Assembly: GCA_030043175.1 (NCBI GenBank)
Contig: JASHYD010000825.1
Coordinates: 1-7,321, forward strand
Direction: 5' to 3'
DNA: 7,321 bases
Source of the DNA: Xanthobacteraceae bacterium
GTDB lineage: Bacteria; Pseudomonadota; Alphaproteobacteria; Rhizobiales; Xanthobacteraceae
The notes under the pieces are model-generated. The model ran no database searches, was not told the origin of the DNA, and was given only the letters and a program-made list of their open reading frames with translations. The position numbers and the translations under genes are program-made. Positions 1 to 6,679 of the stretch are shown here, piece by piece (positions within the stretch are counted from its first letter, which is position 1; each line of letters starts with the position of its first letter).

Positions 1-201
1 GAAGGCGCATTCCAATGCGGTTTCTGTACGCCGGGCTTTGTGCTGATGGTCAAACGGCTGCTCGACGAGCATCCCGACCCGGACGACGAGCGCATCCACG
101 ACTACCTGTCGGGCAACCTCTGCCGGTGCGGCGCCTATCCGGAAATCGTTCGGGCCGTGAAGTCAGCCGCCCACAAGCGTCGGGCCGGCACGTCGGCTTG
201 A
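1..201 (+). CDS. [2Fe-2S] small subunit of a molybdenum hydroxylase (CoxS/XdhA type), 3' end only
   Basis: The reading frame is open from the first base and ends at TGA, giving the last 66 residues of an iron-sulfur subunit of the xanthine dehydrogenase / CO dehydrogenase family. The start lies outside the window. Visible residues are QCGFCTPG (Q5, C6, C9) and, about 30 residues later, LSGNLCRCGAY (C41, C43). In this family these four cysteines hold the second [2Fe-2S] cluster in the helical C-terminal domain, and the glutamine before the first cysteine contacts the molybdopterin cofactor. The subunit passes electrons from the molybdenum site towards the acceptor. The missing N-terminal part should carry the plant-ferredoxin-type cluster. 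The CRCGAY form, rather than CRCTGY, is common in stand-alone small subunits. The large and FAD subunits are not in this window, so the substrate cannot be named. The short basic tail after the domain is unremarkable. Confidence 0.93.
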   Translation, partial: EGAFQCGFCTPGFVLMVKRLLDEHPDPDDERIHDYLSGNLCRCGAYPEIVRAVKSAAHKRRAGTSA

Positions 202-223
202 CGACGCGGGCGGGCTTGTGTCG

Positions 224-276
224 GCGAGGCCGCGATGAGCCTCGCGGACGCGTTCGGCCCGATCCGTGTTGGGCCG
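224..276. terminator. two hairpins in the convergent gap, possible bidirectional terminator
   Basis: Two perfect inverted repeats sit between the two converging genes. One is GCGAGGC (224-230) with GCCTCGC (239-245) around an 8-base loop. The other is CGGCCC (255-260) with GGGCCG (271-276) around a 10-base loop. Neither is followed by a T-rich run on either strand, so intrinsic termination is only a guess from position and pairing. In DNA this GC-rich, short inverted repeats also arise by chance. Confidence 0.3.
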
Positions 277-296
277 TGACACGCCTCATTAGCCCG

Positions 297-911
297 TCAA
301 GAATCCGCCTCCCCTCCGGCACGCTCGAGGCCACGCTTGAGCAGCGTCACCGCGCCCGGCGGTAGATCGAGCTTGCTCGCGTGGGCACGGCCCTGCGCAG
401 ACATCTTGTTCCAGGTCTGCGCGAGAATTCTCGCAAGCTTGGCATCCTCGGTCTTGCCCATGAAATCCGCGAGATAGTGCGTGAGGAAGACGACGCAGGC
501 GACGTCTTCAAGCATCTGCGCCTCGGGGTCCCTGCGCAGCCGTTCCTTGCGTACGAGCGCGCCGACCCGGGCGGCCTCGAGCGGCTGATAGCCGTTGGCA
601 GCCATGATCTCACCTAATCGGCGAGCGTGAAATTCCTTGAGGTCGTTGCGCCAGTTGAGATAGCCGGCACGACCCGGCGGATAGCCGGCGCGCGGTGACG
701 TAAAGCGCTCGATGTGCTGCCCGCGCGCCGCGATCCGCAGCAGCTCCGACGCATTCGGGGCCATTCCGGCGAGGGCAGCACTCATGCGCTGACCATACAA
801 GAGTTCCACCGGCACTCCGCGGCCGTCGATCTCAACGATGTTGGGATCGCGAGCAAGTGCCTCATTGATCGCCGCGATGACATCGTCGAAGCGCATTCGA
901 TCGCTGGTCAT
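297..911 (-). CDS. DUF4202 family protein
   Basis: A 204-residue cytoplasmic protein that I recognise as the DUF4202 family, whose function is not known to me. No signal peptide or membrane segment is visible. Family-like stretches occur in order: VEIDGRGVPVELLYGQRMS (26-44), an ARGQHIERF helix (62-70), YPPGRAGYLNWR (77-88), FHARR (94-98), VRKERLRRDPE (120-130), and LEDVACVVFLTHYLADF (134-150). The protein is predicted to be mostly helical, and the conserved H66, H95, E135, D136 and H145 could be a polar or metal-binding centre, but that is inference. The length fits the family. The start at 911 lies 6 bases after the stop of the upstream PAN-protein gene, so the two are likely cotranscribed. 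A second ATG at residue 6 is also possible, and neither start has a strong ribosome binding site. The gene runs towards the converging molybdenum-hydroxylase subunit. Confidence 0.88.
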   Translation of the reverse strand: MTSDRMRFDDVIAAINEALARDPNIVEIDGRGVPVELLYGQRMSAALAGMAPNASELLRIAARGQHIERFTSPRAGYPPGRAGYLNWRNDLKEFHARRLGEIMAANGYQPLEAARVGALVRKERLRRDPEAQMLEDVACVVFLTHYLADFMGKTEDAKLARILAQTWNKMSAQGRAHASKLDLPPGAVTLLKRGLERAGGEADS

Positions 912-917
912 GAGATG

Positions 918-1457
918 CTATCGCACCACGCCCGAAATGCAGCATGCTTTGTGGTGCGGCGCCCGCACGCGATCTTTCAAATAGCACCGCGCTTCGGGGC
1001 CGAGATAGCCGGGCCGTACATAGGTCCAGGCGCGGCATTGGCTGTCGGCGTCGCAGGCCGCTTTGCAAGTCTCACCGGTCGCACTGGAGGCCACTTCGAT
1101 ATTGCGGTAGTCGCCGCCGGTCCGATCGATGGAAAACTCCCGCATGCCGTGGCGAGGTTCAATGACGCCGGAGCCGCGGACGCCGGATGCGGAGGCGCTG
1201 TCCTCCACCCGCGGCGGCACCTGGCCCTTGAGCCAGCACACCGCCGCGCGGTCGGCAGCCGGGTAGCTGAAGCTCCAGGCCCGGCAGCGGCTATCGCGGT
1301 CGCATCGGGCCGCACAGATGGCGGGATCGCCGGATCGGACCGGAAAGCTCGTGTAGTCGCCGCCACGGCGGTCGAATCCCACCTGCGCGCGGGATGCTGA
1401 CGGCGGCAGGCACAGGACAACCGCAACCGTCATCAGCGCCATCGAAACCCGAATCAT
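918..1457 (-). CDS. secreted protein with two PAN/Apple repeats
   Basis: A 179-residue protein starting MIRVSMALM. Residues 1-24 look like a Sec signal peptide: an arginine, then a hydrophobic run (MALMTVAVVLCL), then SASRA, with likely cleavage before Q25. The mature part is two PAN_4-type repeats. Repeat 1 starts DRRGGDYTSF and has cysteines 48, 52, 58 and 74. Repeat 2 starts DRTGGDYRNI and has cysteines 131, 135, 141 and 158. Both follow C-x3-C-x5-C-x15/16-C, and both contain CRAW followed later by C-x-LK. PAN domains are disulfide-stabilised modules that bind proteins or carbohydrates; the ligand here is unknown. Repeat 2 also has CC at 172-173, which repeat 1 lacks. The frame stays open to 1613, but the added 52 residues are arginine-rich and precede the signal peptide, so I chose the inner start. 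The next gene downstream is DUF4202, 6 bases away. Confidence 0.85.
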   Translation of the reverse strand: MIRVSMALMTVAVVLCLPPSASRAQVGFDRRGGDYTSFPVRSGDPAICAARCDRDSRCRAWSFSYPAADRAAVCWLKGQVPPRVEDSASASGVRGSGVIEPRHGMREFSIDRTGGDYRNIEVASSATGETCKAACDADSQCRAWTYVRPGYLGPEARCYLKDRVRAPHHKACCISGVVR

Positions 1458-1753
1458 CCAACGCCCGTGAAGCTGCCGGGGCCGCCACAGCCCCGCCGAA
1501 AGTCGGCGGATGGTAGAGAATTGGCTGCGATGAGGCGAGAGGCTCCTGACGAGAGCGTCCGCCGCGATTTGCCGCGCCTGACCGCCGGGGGGCCTGCCGC
1601 CCCTCCCCCGCATGCGCGGCTGCCGAGGAGGGTCGGGGAAGCGGACGTCTCGCCAGCGGCCTCAATCGCTCGCATATGGTAAACGACCGGCCTTGCTTCG
1701 GTCCCGGCGGCGCCGAGCGCGCGCGGTTGGCCCTACCACTTGAGGAGTCGGCG
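1458..1753. promoter_or_regulatory. divergent intergenic region, should hold two promoters
   Basis: This stretch separates two divergently read genes, so it should contain a promoter for each. I cannot point to convincing -35/-10 boxes for either. What I can see is a perfect hairpin, CCGCCGA (1493-1499) AAG TCGGCGG (1503-1509), and an overlapping alternative, GGGGC (1478-1482) with GCCCC (1490-1494). Both lie 20 to 50 bases upstream of the PAN-protein start, in its likely 5' leader. The middle part is very GC-rich (around 1585-1640) with no supported reading frame. Confidence 0.35.
1741..1747 (+). promoter_or_regulatory. ribosome binding site that decides the antiporter start
   Basis: TGAGGAG lies 6 bases before the ATG at 1754. 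This near-ideal Shine-Dalgarno sequence supports that start over the in-frame ATG at 1676, which has no comparable site. Confidence 0.8.
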
Positions 1754-3595
1754 ATGGATCAAACTCACGGCAGCGGCCTGTTGGTGTTGCCTTTGCTGCT
1801 GCTCGCGGTTGCCGTGATCAGCGTGCCGTTGGGGCGGCTGCTGCGGCTCTCCCCAATCGTCGCCTATCTGGCGGCGGGGGTCGTGGTCGGCCCATTCGGG
1901 CTCGCGCTCGTGCGCGAACGCGAAACGATCGTCGCAGTATCCGAGCTGGGGGTTGTGCTGCTGCTGTTTCTGATCGGGTTGGAGCTTGAATTCTCGCGAT
2001 TGGTGGCGCTGCGACGCGCTATTTTCGGGCTTGGGGCAGCGCAGCTCGCGTTGACCGCGACGGTACTCGGCGGCCTCGCCTTCGCGCTGGGGCTCACAGG
2101 GTGGCGCGGCGCCATTATCGCCGGCCTCGCGCTCGCGATGTCGGCCACATCGATCGCGCTGAAGATTCTGGAGGAGCGCGGCCAGTTGCAGCAGGCTTAT
2201 GGCCAGCGCGCCTTCGCGATATTGTTGTTCCAGGACATGTCGGTCGTGCCGATCCTCGCATTGCTACCGTTGGTTGCGCCTGGGGCAGATAGTCATATGA
2301 CTGACTTTCTGGGGACCATGGTCGCGGTCGGCCGCATTGGTGCTTCTATCGCCGCGGTGGTCATCGCTGGGCGTTACCTGCTCAATCCGTTTCTGGCCCT
2401 GCTCGCCGGGACGGGAGCGCGCGAAGTGATGACGGCGGCCGCCCTTTTGGTCGTGCTCGGGGCTGCGGCGCTCATGCAGTTTGCCGGCATGTCGATGGCG
2501 CTCGGTGCGTTCCTTGCCGGCGTGCTACTGGCCGAATCGAACTATCGTCATGAGCTTGAGGCCGACATCGAGCCGTTCCGCGGGCTGCTGCTTGCGCTGT
2601 TCTTCATGAGCGTGGGCATGTCCATCGACATGCAGGTGGTCGCCGCTAACCTTGTTCTGATCGCTGCTGCCGCCACCGTTATCACTCTCGTCAAGGCTGG
2701 CATCGTAGCGCTGCTGTTTCGCGCCACCTGCCCGCATCCGGACGATGCGCTGCGCGCCGGCTCGGTCCTCACGGCTGCGGGCGAGTTTGCCTACGTGCTG
2801 ATTCCATTCGGCGTCACGCTGAGCGTCATGGCGGTGCGCGAGGCGAGTCTGTTCTCCGCGATCGCGGCCGTCACCATGTTGATGGGGCCGCCCGTGGCCT
2901 CGCTCGCCGATCAGATGCTCGCCCGCCTGGATCGCAACCGCCTCCCCGAGCCGGCCGCTCTCGAAGGCGTCACCGGGACGGCGCTCGTTATCGGTTTCGG
3001 CCGTTTCGGCCAGCTGGTGTCACAATGCCTGCTTGCCGAAGGCGTGGACGTCGTGACCATCGACAACGATCCTGAGATGATCGCCAACGCCGGTCGGTTC
3101 GGCTTCAAGGTCTATTATGGCGACGGCGCGCGTCTCGATGTGCTTCGCGCCGCCATCCGCGCGGAGGTGCGGCTCGTCGCCGTCTGCGTCGACAAGCGCG
3201 AGGCCGCCAACCGTATTGTCGATCTGGTACGCACCGAATTTCCCGGCCTCAAGCTCTATGTCCGTTCTTACGATCGTCGGCACACCCTGGAGCTGCTCGC
3301 CAAGGGCATCGATTTCGAGATACGGGAAACCTTCGAATCGGCGATCGAGTTCGGGCGCGCGGTGCTTGAGGGGCTTGGGCTCGCCCATGAGCGCGCTGTG
3401 GAGGTGGCGGACTATATCCGCCAGCGCGACATGGATCGCCTTGCCTTGCAACAGGTCGAAGGGATCGCGGCCGGCCGCGACCTCGTGTGGAAGCAACGCG
3501 TGCGGCCGGAACCGCTGAGCGAGCCGGTACGCAAATCCGAGGCGCTCAATGCGGAGGCGCGCGAACTCATGAGATCTCAGACCACCGCTGGCTAG
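1754..3595 (+). CDS. KefB/KefC-type CPA2 monovalent cation/proton antiporter with RCK domain
   Basis: A 613-residue inner-membrane protein that should exchange K+ (or Na+) for protons; the family protects against electrophiles and sets cytoplasmic pH. Residues 8 to about 390 are the Na+/H+ exchanger domain with some 12 hydrophobic segments. Visible marks are LLLFLIGLELEF (69-80), SATSIALKI (130-138), the ion-site motif LFQDMSVVPIL (158-168), GAFLAGVLLAE (251-261), and RHELEADIEPF (265-275), which matches the regulatory loop of E. coli KefC. Residues 409 to about 525 are a TrkA-N/RCK domain with a Rossmann turn, GFGRFGQ (414-420), and the acidic strand end TIDND. The arginine in GFGRFGQ and RETFESA (524-530) match positions I recall as glutathione-contacting in KefC, so gating by glutathione or a nucleotide is plausible. 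Length equals KefB/KefC (about 600-620). No kefF-like gene adjoins it. Substrate ion is inferred, not shown. Confidence 0.93.
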   Translation: MDQTHGSGLLVLPLLLLAVAVISVPLGRLLRLSPIVAYLAAGVVVGPFGLALVRERETIVAVSELGVVLLLFLIGLELEFSRLVALRRAIFGLGAAQLALTATVLGGLAFALGLTGWRGAIIAGLALAMSATSIALKILEERGQLQQAYGQRAFAILLFQDMSVVPILALLPLVAPGADSHMTDFLGTMVAVGRIGASIAAVVIAGRYLLNPFLALLAGTGAREVMTAAALLVVLGAAALMQFAGMSMALGAFLAGVLLAESNYRHELEADIEPFRGLLLALFFMSVGMSIDMQVVAANLVLIAAAATVITLVKAGIVALLFRATCPHPDDALRAGSVLTAAGEFAYVLIPFGVTLSVMAVREASLFSAIAAVTMLMGPPVASLADQMLARLDRNRLPEPAALEGVTGTALVIGFGRFGQLVSQCLLAEGVDVVTIDNDPEMIANAGRFGFKVYYGDGARLDVLRAAIRAEVRLVAVCVDKREAANRIVDLVRTEFPGLKLYVRSYDRRHTLELLAKGIDFEIRETFESAIEFGRAVLEGLGLAHERAVEVADYIRQRDMDRLALQQVEGIAAGRDLVWKQRVRPEPLSEPVRKSEALNAEARELMRSQTTAG

Positions 3596-3605
3596 CGCCG
3601 CAGCC

Positions 3606-3632
3606 GCGTTGTTCCGGCATAGCCCGCAACGC
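3606..3632. terminator. bulged hairpin after the antiporter, possible terminator
   Basis: GCGTTG (3606-3611) pairs with CAACGC (3627-3632), and inside it CGG (3615-3617) pairs with CCG (3624-3626), leaving a 3-base bulge on the left and a 6-base loop. It starts 10 bases after the antiporter stop codon, in the gap where the antiporter and pheT converge. No T run follows, so the role is inferred from position. The rest of the 3596-3740 gap also holds a perfect 10-base palindrome, CGCGGCCGCG (3640-3649), and no gene that I can support. Confidence 0.35.
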
Positions 3633-3740
3633 CAGCCCTCGCGGCCGCGGCGCACCGCGCGACCATGATCGGATTAACAGTCGATTGCGCCGGCCAACGA
3701 CGGGGCGCCCACAAATCGTCGCTCCACTGTCCTTTGGTGC

Positions 3741-6158
3741 CTAGCCTCGCAGCACGCCACCCACGCGCTTGCCGACCTCGGCGACGATCTTTGCCGAGAC
3801 GGCTTCGATCTCCTGGTCCGTCAAGGTTTTTTCGCGCGGCTGCAAGGTCACGGCGATGGCGACTGATTTCTTCCCCGGATCAATCCCTGCGCCTTCGTAC
3901 CGGTCGAACACCGTAATGCCGGCGATCAGTTTGCGGTCAGCCCCCTGGGCGGCGCGCACGAGATCGCCGGCCTTGACGACGCGGTCCACAATGAACGCGA
4001 AGTCGCGCTCGACCGGCTGGAACGGCGAAAGCTCCACAGGCGGCTTAGCGCGGGTCGGTCTTGCCTTTGGCTCCGGCAGGCGATCGAGGATGATTTCGAG
4101 GGCAACCAGCGGTCCTTCTGCGCCGAGCGCTGCGAGGATGCGCGGGTGCAGCTCACCGAAATGCCCAAGCACGTTGTGCGGCCCGATCTGGATCGTGCCG
4201 CTGCGTCCCGGATGCAGCCATGAAGGGCCGCCCGGAACAACCTGCAGCGCCTGCATCGGGGCGCCAGCCGCGGCGAGCACAGCAAACGCATCGGCCTTAA
4301 CATCGAAGGCATCCACTGGCCTGGCGCCGACCGCCCAATGGCGTGACCAGCCGGACGGCTTGGCGAGGCCCCGGCGCACGCCGCTCGCGGCGACGAACTG
4401 GTCTTGCGGCCGGTCACCGCGGAAAATCTGCCCCACCTCGAACAGGGCAACGTTTCCATAGCCGCGATCGGCGTTTTTCTGTGCGGCAGCGATGAGACCT
4501 GCAACGAGGCTCGGCCGCATGTCGGACATGTCCGCCGCAATGGGGTTAGCGATCGCAAGCGCAGGCTCACCGCCGCTGAACAACTCCGCCTGCAGTTTCG
4601 CGACGAAGGACCACGTCACGGCCTCCACGAGACCGCGGGCCGCCAGGGCACGCCTCGCTTTTCTCGTCCGATTCTGCAACACCGTGAGGACCGGCCGGCG
4701 GCCGGTATCGCCGCGTTCGAATGGCGTCATCGGTACGCAATCGACGCCGACGATCCTCACGATCTCCTCGACGATATCGGCCTTGCCGTGCACGTCGGGC
4801 CGCCACGTCGGCACCGCGACCCTGATGACAGGCGCAGTGCCCGCGACGACAAAGCCGAGCCGGCTGAGCACGCGCCTAATCTCCGCGACGGGCAATTGGA
4901 GGCCGGCAAGACGCTCCACCTCGTCGAGCGGGAAGTCGATCAGGCGGTCCGGGATATCAACTTCGCCCGCGCATGTGATGGCTGACGGCGTTCCGCCGCA
5001 GATGTCGAGAACCATCCGGGTCGCGAGCTCGAGACCCGGCAGCATGAAGGCGGGATCGACCCCGCGCTCGAAGCGGTAGCGCGCGTCGGAATTGATGTTG
5101 AGCTTGCGGCCAGTGTGCGCAATGTTCATTTCGTCCCACAGTGCGGACTCAATCAACACATCGGTTGTGGCCTCGGTACAGCCGCTGGCTTCGCCGCCCA
5201 TGATGCCCGCAAGCGACTCGACGCCCCGCTCATCGGCAATGACGCATATCGAGTCGTCGAGCAGATAGGTCTTGCCGTCGAGCGCCAGCAGGGATTCGCC
5301 CGAGCGACCGCGGCGCACGACCAAATCGCCCTCGACTTTGGCGGCGTCGAACACGTGCAGCGGCCGGCCGCGATCATAGGTGATGTAGTTGGTGATATCG
5401 ACCAGAGCATTGATCGGCCGCAGGCCGATGGCAGAGAGCCGGCGCTGCAGCCAATCAGGGCTCGGGCCATTGCGGACGTCGCGCACGAGGCGGAGCGCGA
5501 AGCCACCGCAAAGCGAAGGCGTGGCGCCGAAATCGAGCGTGACACTGACCGGGCAGGGGAAGGCGCCGGCAACCGGCTTGATCGCCGCATCCTTGAACTT
5601 GCCCATATCGGCGGCGGCGAGATCGCGGGCGATGCCGTGGATGCCGGCGCAGTCCGGCCGGTTCGGCGTGAGATTGATTTCGATCACCGGATCGTCAAGG
5701 CGCGCCCATTGCGCATAGCGGGCGCCGACAGGCGCGTCGGGCGCCAGATCCAAAATGCCGTCGTGGTCGTCGGACAGTTGAAGCTCGAACCCGGAGCACA
5801 ACATGCCACGGCTCTCGACCCCGCGGATCATGCCGACAGCGAGCGTGATGTTCTTGCCCGGAATGAAGGTACCTGGTGGCGAGAACACGCCCTTCATGCC
5901 GGCGCGCGCATTGGGAGCTCCGCACACCACCTGCACGGGATCGCCTGATCCGGTGTCGACCATGCACACGCGCAGCCGGTCCGCATTGGGGTGCTGTTCG
6001 GCGGAGATGACCCGGGCAATGGTGAATGGTGCCAGCGCCGCTGCCTTGTTCTCCACGCGCTCGACCTCAAGGCCGATCATTGTGAGCTTCTGCACGATGG
6101 CGTCGAGCGGCTGGTCCGTGTCGAGGTGGTCCTTGAGCCAGGACAGTGTGAGTTTCAT
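3741..6158 (-). CDS. pheT: phenylalanine--tRNA ligase beta subunit
   Basis: An 805-residue protein, the normal length for bacterial PheT. With PheS it forms the cytoplasmic alpha2beta2 enzyme that charges tRNA-Phe; the beta chain binds tRNA and edits mischarged Tyr-tRNA. Domains in order: N-terminal [12 protein letters not shown]; an EMAP/Trbp-like OB fold at about 40-150 with HPNADRL (57-63) and [14 protein letters not shown]; the B3/B4 editing domain at about 210-375, preceded by LTPNRPDC (163-170) and containing VDITNYI (253-259); [10 protein letters not shown] (360-369); the B5 domain at about 400-475 ending in [11 protein letters not shown] (461-471); a catalytic-like core at about 490-690; and a C-terminal anticodon-binding FDX-ACB fold from about 711, with ERDFAFIVD (717-725). 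All domains are intact. The start is supported by a Shine-Dalgarno site and by the family N-terminus; the frame stays open 49 codons further upstream, but that part belongs to the intergenic sequence. The ATG overlaps the stop of the preceding DUF559 gene. Confidence 0.98.
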   Translation of the reverse strand: MKLTLSWLKDHLDTDQPLDAIVQKLTMIGLEVERVENKAAALAPFTIARVISAEQHPNADRLRVCMVDTGSGDPVQVVCGAPNARAGMKGVFSPPGTFIPGKNITLAVGMIRGVESRGMLCSGFELQLSDDHDGILDLAPDAPVGARYAQWARLDDPVIEINLTPNRPDCAGIHGIARDLAAADMGKFKDAAIKPVAGAFPCPVSVTLDFGATPSLCGGFALRLVRDVRNGPSPDWLQRRLSAIGLRPINALVDITNYITYDRGRPLHVFDAAKVEGDLVVRRGRSGESLLALDGKTYLLDDSICVIADERGVESLAGIMGGEASGCTEATTDVLIESALWDEMNIAHTGRKLNINSDARYRFERGVDPAFMLPGLELATRMVLDICGGTPSAITCAGEVDIPDRLIDFPLDEVERLAGLQLPVAEIRRVLSRLGFVVAGTAPVIRVAVPTWRPDVHGKADIVEEIVRIVGVDCVPMTPFERGDTGRRPVLTVLQNRTRKARRALAARGLVEAVTWSFVAKLQAELFSGGEPALAIANPIAADMSDMRPSLVAGLIAAAQKNADRGYGNVALFEVGQIFRGDRPQDQFVAASGVRRGLAKPSGWSRHWAVGARPVDAFDVKADAFAVLAAAGAPMQALQVVPGGPSWLHPGRSGTIQIGPHNVLGHFGELHPRILAALGAEGPLVALEIILDRLPEPKARPTRAKPPVELSPFQPVERDFAFIVDRVVKAGDLVRAAQGADRKLIAGITVFDRYEGAGIDPGKKSVAIAVTLQPREKTLTDQEIEAVSAKIVAEVGKRVGGVLRG

Positions 6159-6589
6159 GGCACATCCTCGCGAGCGGCGTGCCCCGGCGCGCGGCGGGGG
6201 GTTCGGGAAAAGGTCCCCCAGCCGCCAAGCTCCACAGCGACTTGTTCGAGCACGCCCGCGTTGTTCTTCATAATGTCGAGAGGGTTGAAACGAACAGCAC
6301 CGCAACGCTGCGCCGCGAGATATGTGTCTCGCCGGGCATCGCGCAGGACAGCTTTGGGTGCGAAATGTTGGCCGCCATCGACGTCCACGGTCAAGTTAGC
6401 CGCATGACAAACCGAATCGATGACGCAGGGACCATCGGCGGCTTGTCTTCGCGAGCTTACGCTCTGAAACCTCCGTCCACGCACGTTGCGCCAGATGATG
6501 CGCTCGGCCTCGGTCATTTCGCGGCGCACAGCCCTCGCAGCGCCCCGCTGCTTTTCCGAGACATGCCATTTCGGCTTCTGATCAACCAT
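6155..6589 (-). CDS. DUF559 (VSR-like endonuclease fold) protein between pheS and pheT, possibly decaying
   Basis: A 144-residue protein of the DUF559 family, which shares the fold of very-short-patch-repair and restriction endonucleases. The family layout is clear: [13 protein letters not shown] (22-34), RRFQ then [39 protein letters not shown], and [25 protein letters not shown] corresponds to the catalytic strand, usually E-x-DGGQH, so E has become D. From memory of the family, several core positions that are usually aromatic or hydrophobic are changed: FRRQ is SRRQ, PIGPY is AADGPC, DFVC is DSVC, and KGFRVLRF is QRCGAVRF. That suggests an inactive or decaying enzyme although the frame is unbroken. 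About 20 arginine/proline-rich residues follow the domain and probably come from older intergenic DNA. The ATG at 6589 has AGGG 8 bases upstream. The TGA overlaps the pheT ATG. A real substrate is not known. Confidence 0.72.
   Translation of the reverse strand: MVDQKPKWHVSEKQRGAARAVRREMTEAERIIWRNVRGRRFQSVSSRRQAADGPCVIDSVCHAANLTVDVDGGQHFAPKAVLRDARRDTYLAAQRCGAVRFNPLDIMKNNAGVLEQVAVELGGWGTFSRTPRRAPGHAAREDVP
6165..6169 (-). promoter_or_regulatory. pheT ribosome binding site inside the DUF559 gene
   Basis: Read on the minus strand this is GAGGA, 6 bases before the pheT ATG. It lies within the last codons of the DUF559 gene, so translation of that gene passes through it. This, with the ATGA overlap, suggests translational coupling. 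Confidence 0.75.
6191..6225. repeat. GC-rich inverted repeat just upstream of pheT
   Basis: GCGGCGGGGG (6191-6200) pairs with CCCCCAGCCGC (6215-6225), a 10-base-pair stem with one bulged A (6220) and a 14-base loop. In the pheST transcript it falls about 33 to 67 bases before the pheT start, inside the tail of the DUF559 gene. It could be an mRNA hairpin that affects pheT translation, or a chance product of a G-rich tract. Confidence 0.4.
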
Positions 6590-6625
6590 CTGATTCGCCC
6601 TGCCGCGGATCGGGCCCCTCCCTAA

Positions 6626-6650
6626 CCCCTCCCCGCAAGCGGGAGAGGGG
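6626..6650. repeat. REP-like GC-rich palindrome between pheS and the DUF559 gene
   Basis: CCCCTCCCCGC (6626-6636) pairs with GCGGGAGAGGGG (6639-6650) over 11 base pairs, with a single bulged A and AA at the centre. The flanks (CTCCCTAA on the left) continue the pyrimidine-rich style. The shape and wording resemble dispersed palindromes that I know from intergenic regions of Hyphomicrobiales, often close to DUF559 genes; only one copy is present in this window, so its repeated nature cannot be shown here. It starts 37 bases before the DUF559 start and ends 30 bases after the pheS stop, within the transcribed operon. No T run follows it on the transcribed strand, so it is unlikely to be a terminator. 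Confidence 0.6.
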
Positions 6651-6679
6651 ACTTCTCTGGGCTCATCACCCGTCCTCAC

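Noticed and set aside
714..1400. 228-codon plus-strand open frame opposite the PAN and DUF4202 genes
   Set aside because: It crosses two genes with recognisable domains on the minus strand and has no domain of its own.
1458..1613. 52-residue N-terminal extension of the PAN protein
   Set aside because: It is arginine-rich and would bury the signal peptide.
1676..1753. Earlier ATG for the antiporter
   Set aside because: The extra 26 residues are not hydrophobic and have no ribosome binding site; TGAGGAG precedes the ATG at 1754.
3020..3655. 211-codon minus-strand open frame opposite the antiporter RCK domain
   Set aside because: The antiporter frame is clearly the coding one; this is its antisense shadow.
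3641..3659. CG-rich palindromes near the antiporter/pheT junction as an attachment site
   Set aside because: Short palindromes such as GCGGCCGC are common at this GC content; there is no repeat partner, integrase or tRNA gene nearby.
5115..5948. 277-codon plus-strand open frame opposite pheT
   Set aside because: pheT is complete and clearly coding on the other strand; long antisense frames are expected in GC-rich codon-biased genes, and the translation shows no recognisable domain.
6159..6305. 49-codon upstream extension of pheT
   Set aside because: It runs in a different frame through the DUF559 gene, lacks family similarity, and the [12 protein letters not shown] start has a good ribosome binding site.
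6590..6679. GTG-started N-terminal extension of the DUF559 gene beginning right after the pheS stop
   Set aside because: The added 30 residues are just the palindrome read in frame (PSPACGEG and so on); the ATG at 6589 fits the family N-terminus and has an AGGG upstream.
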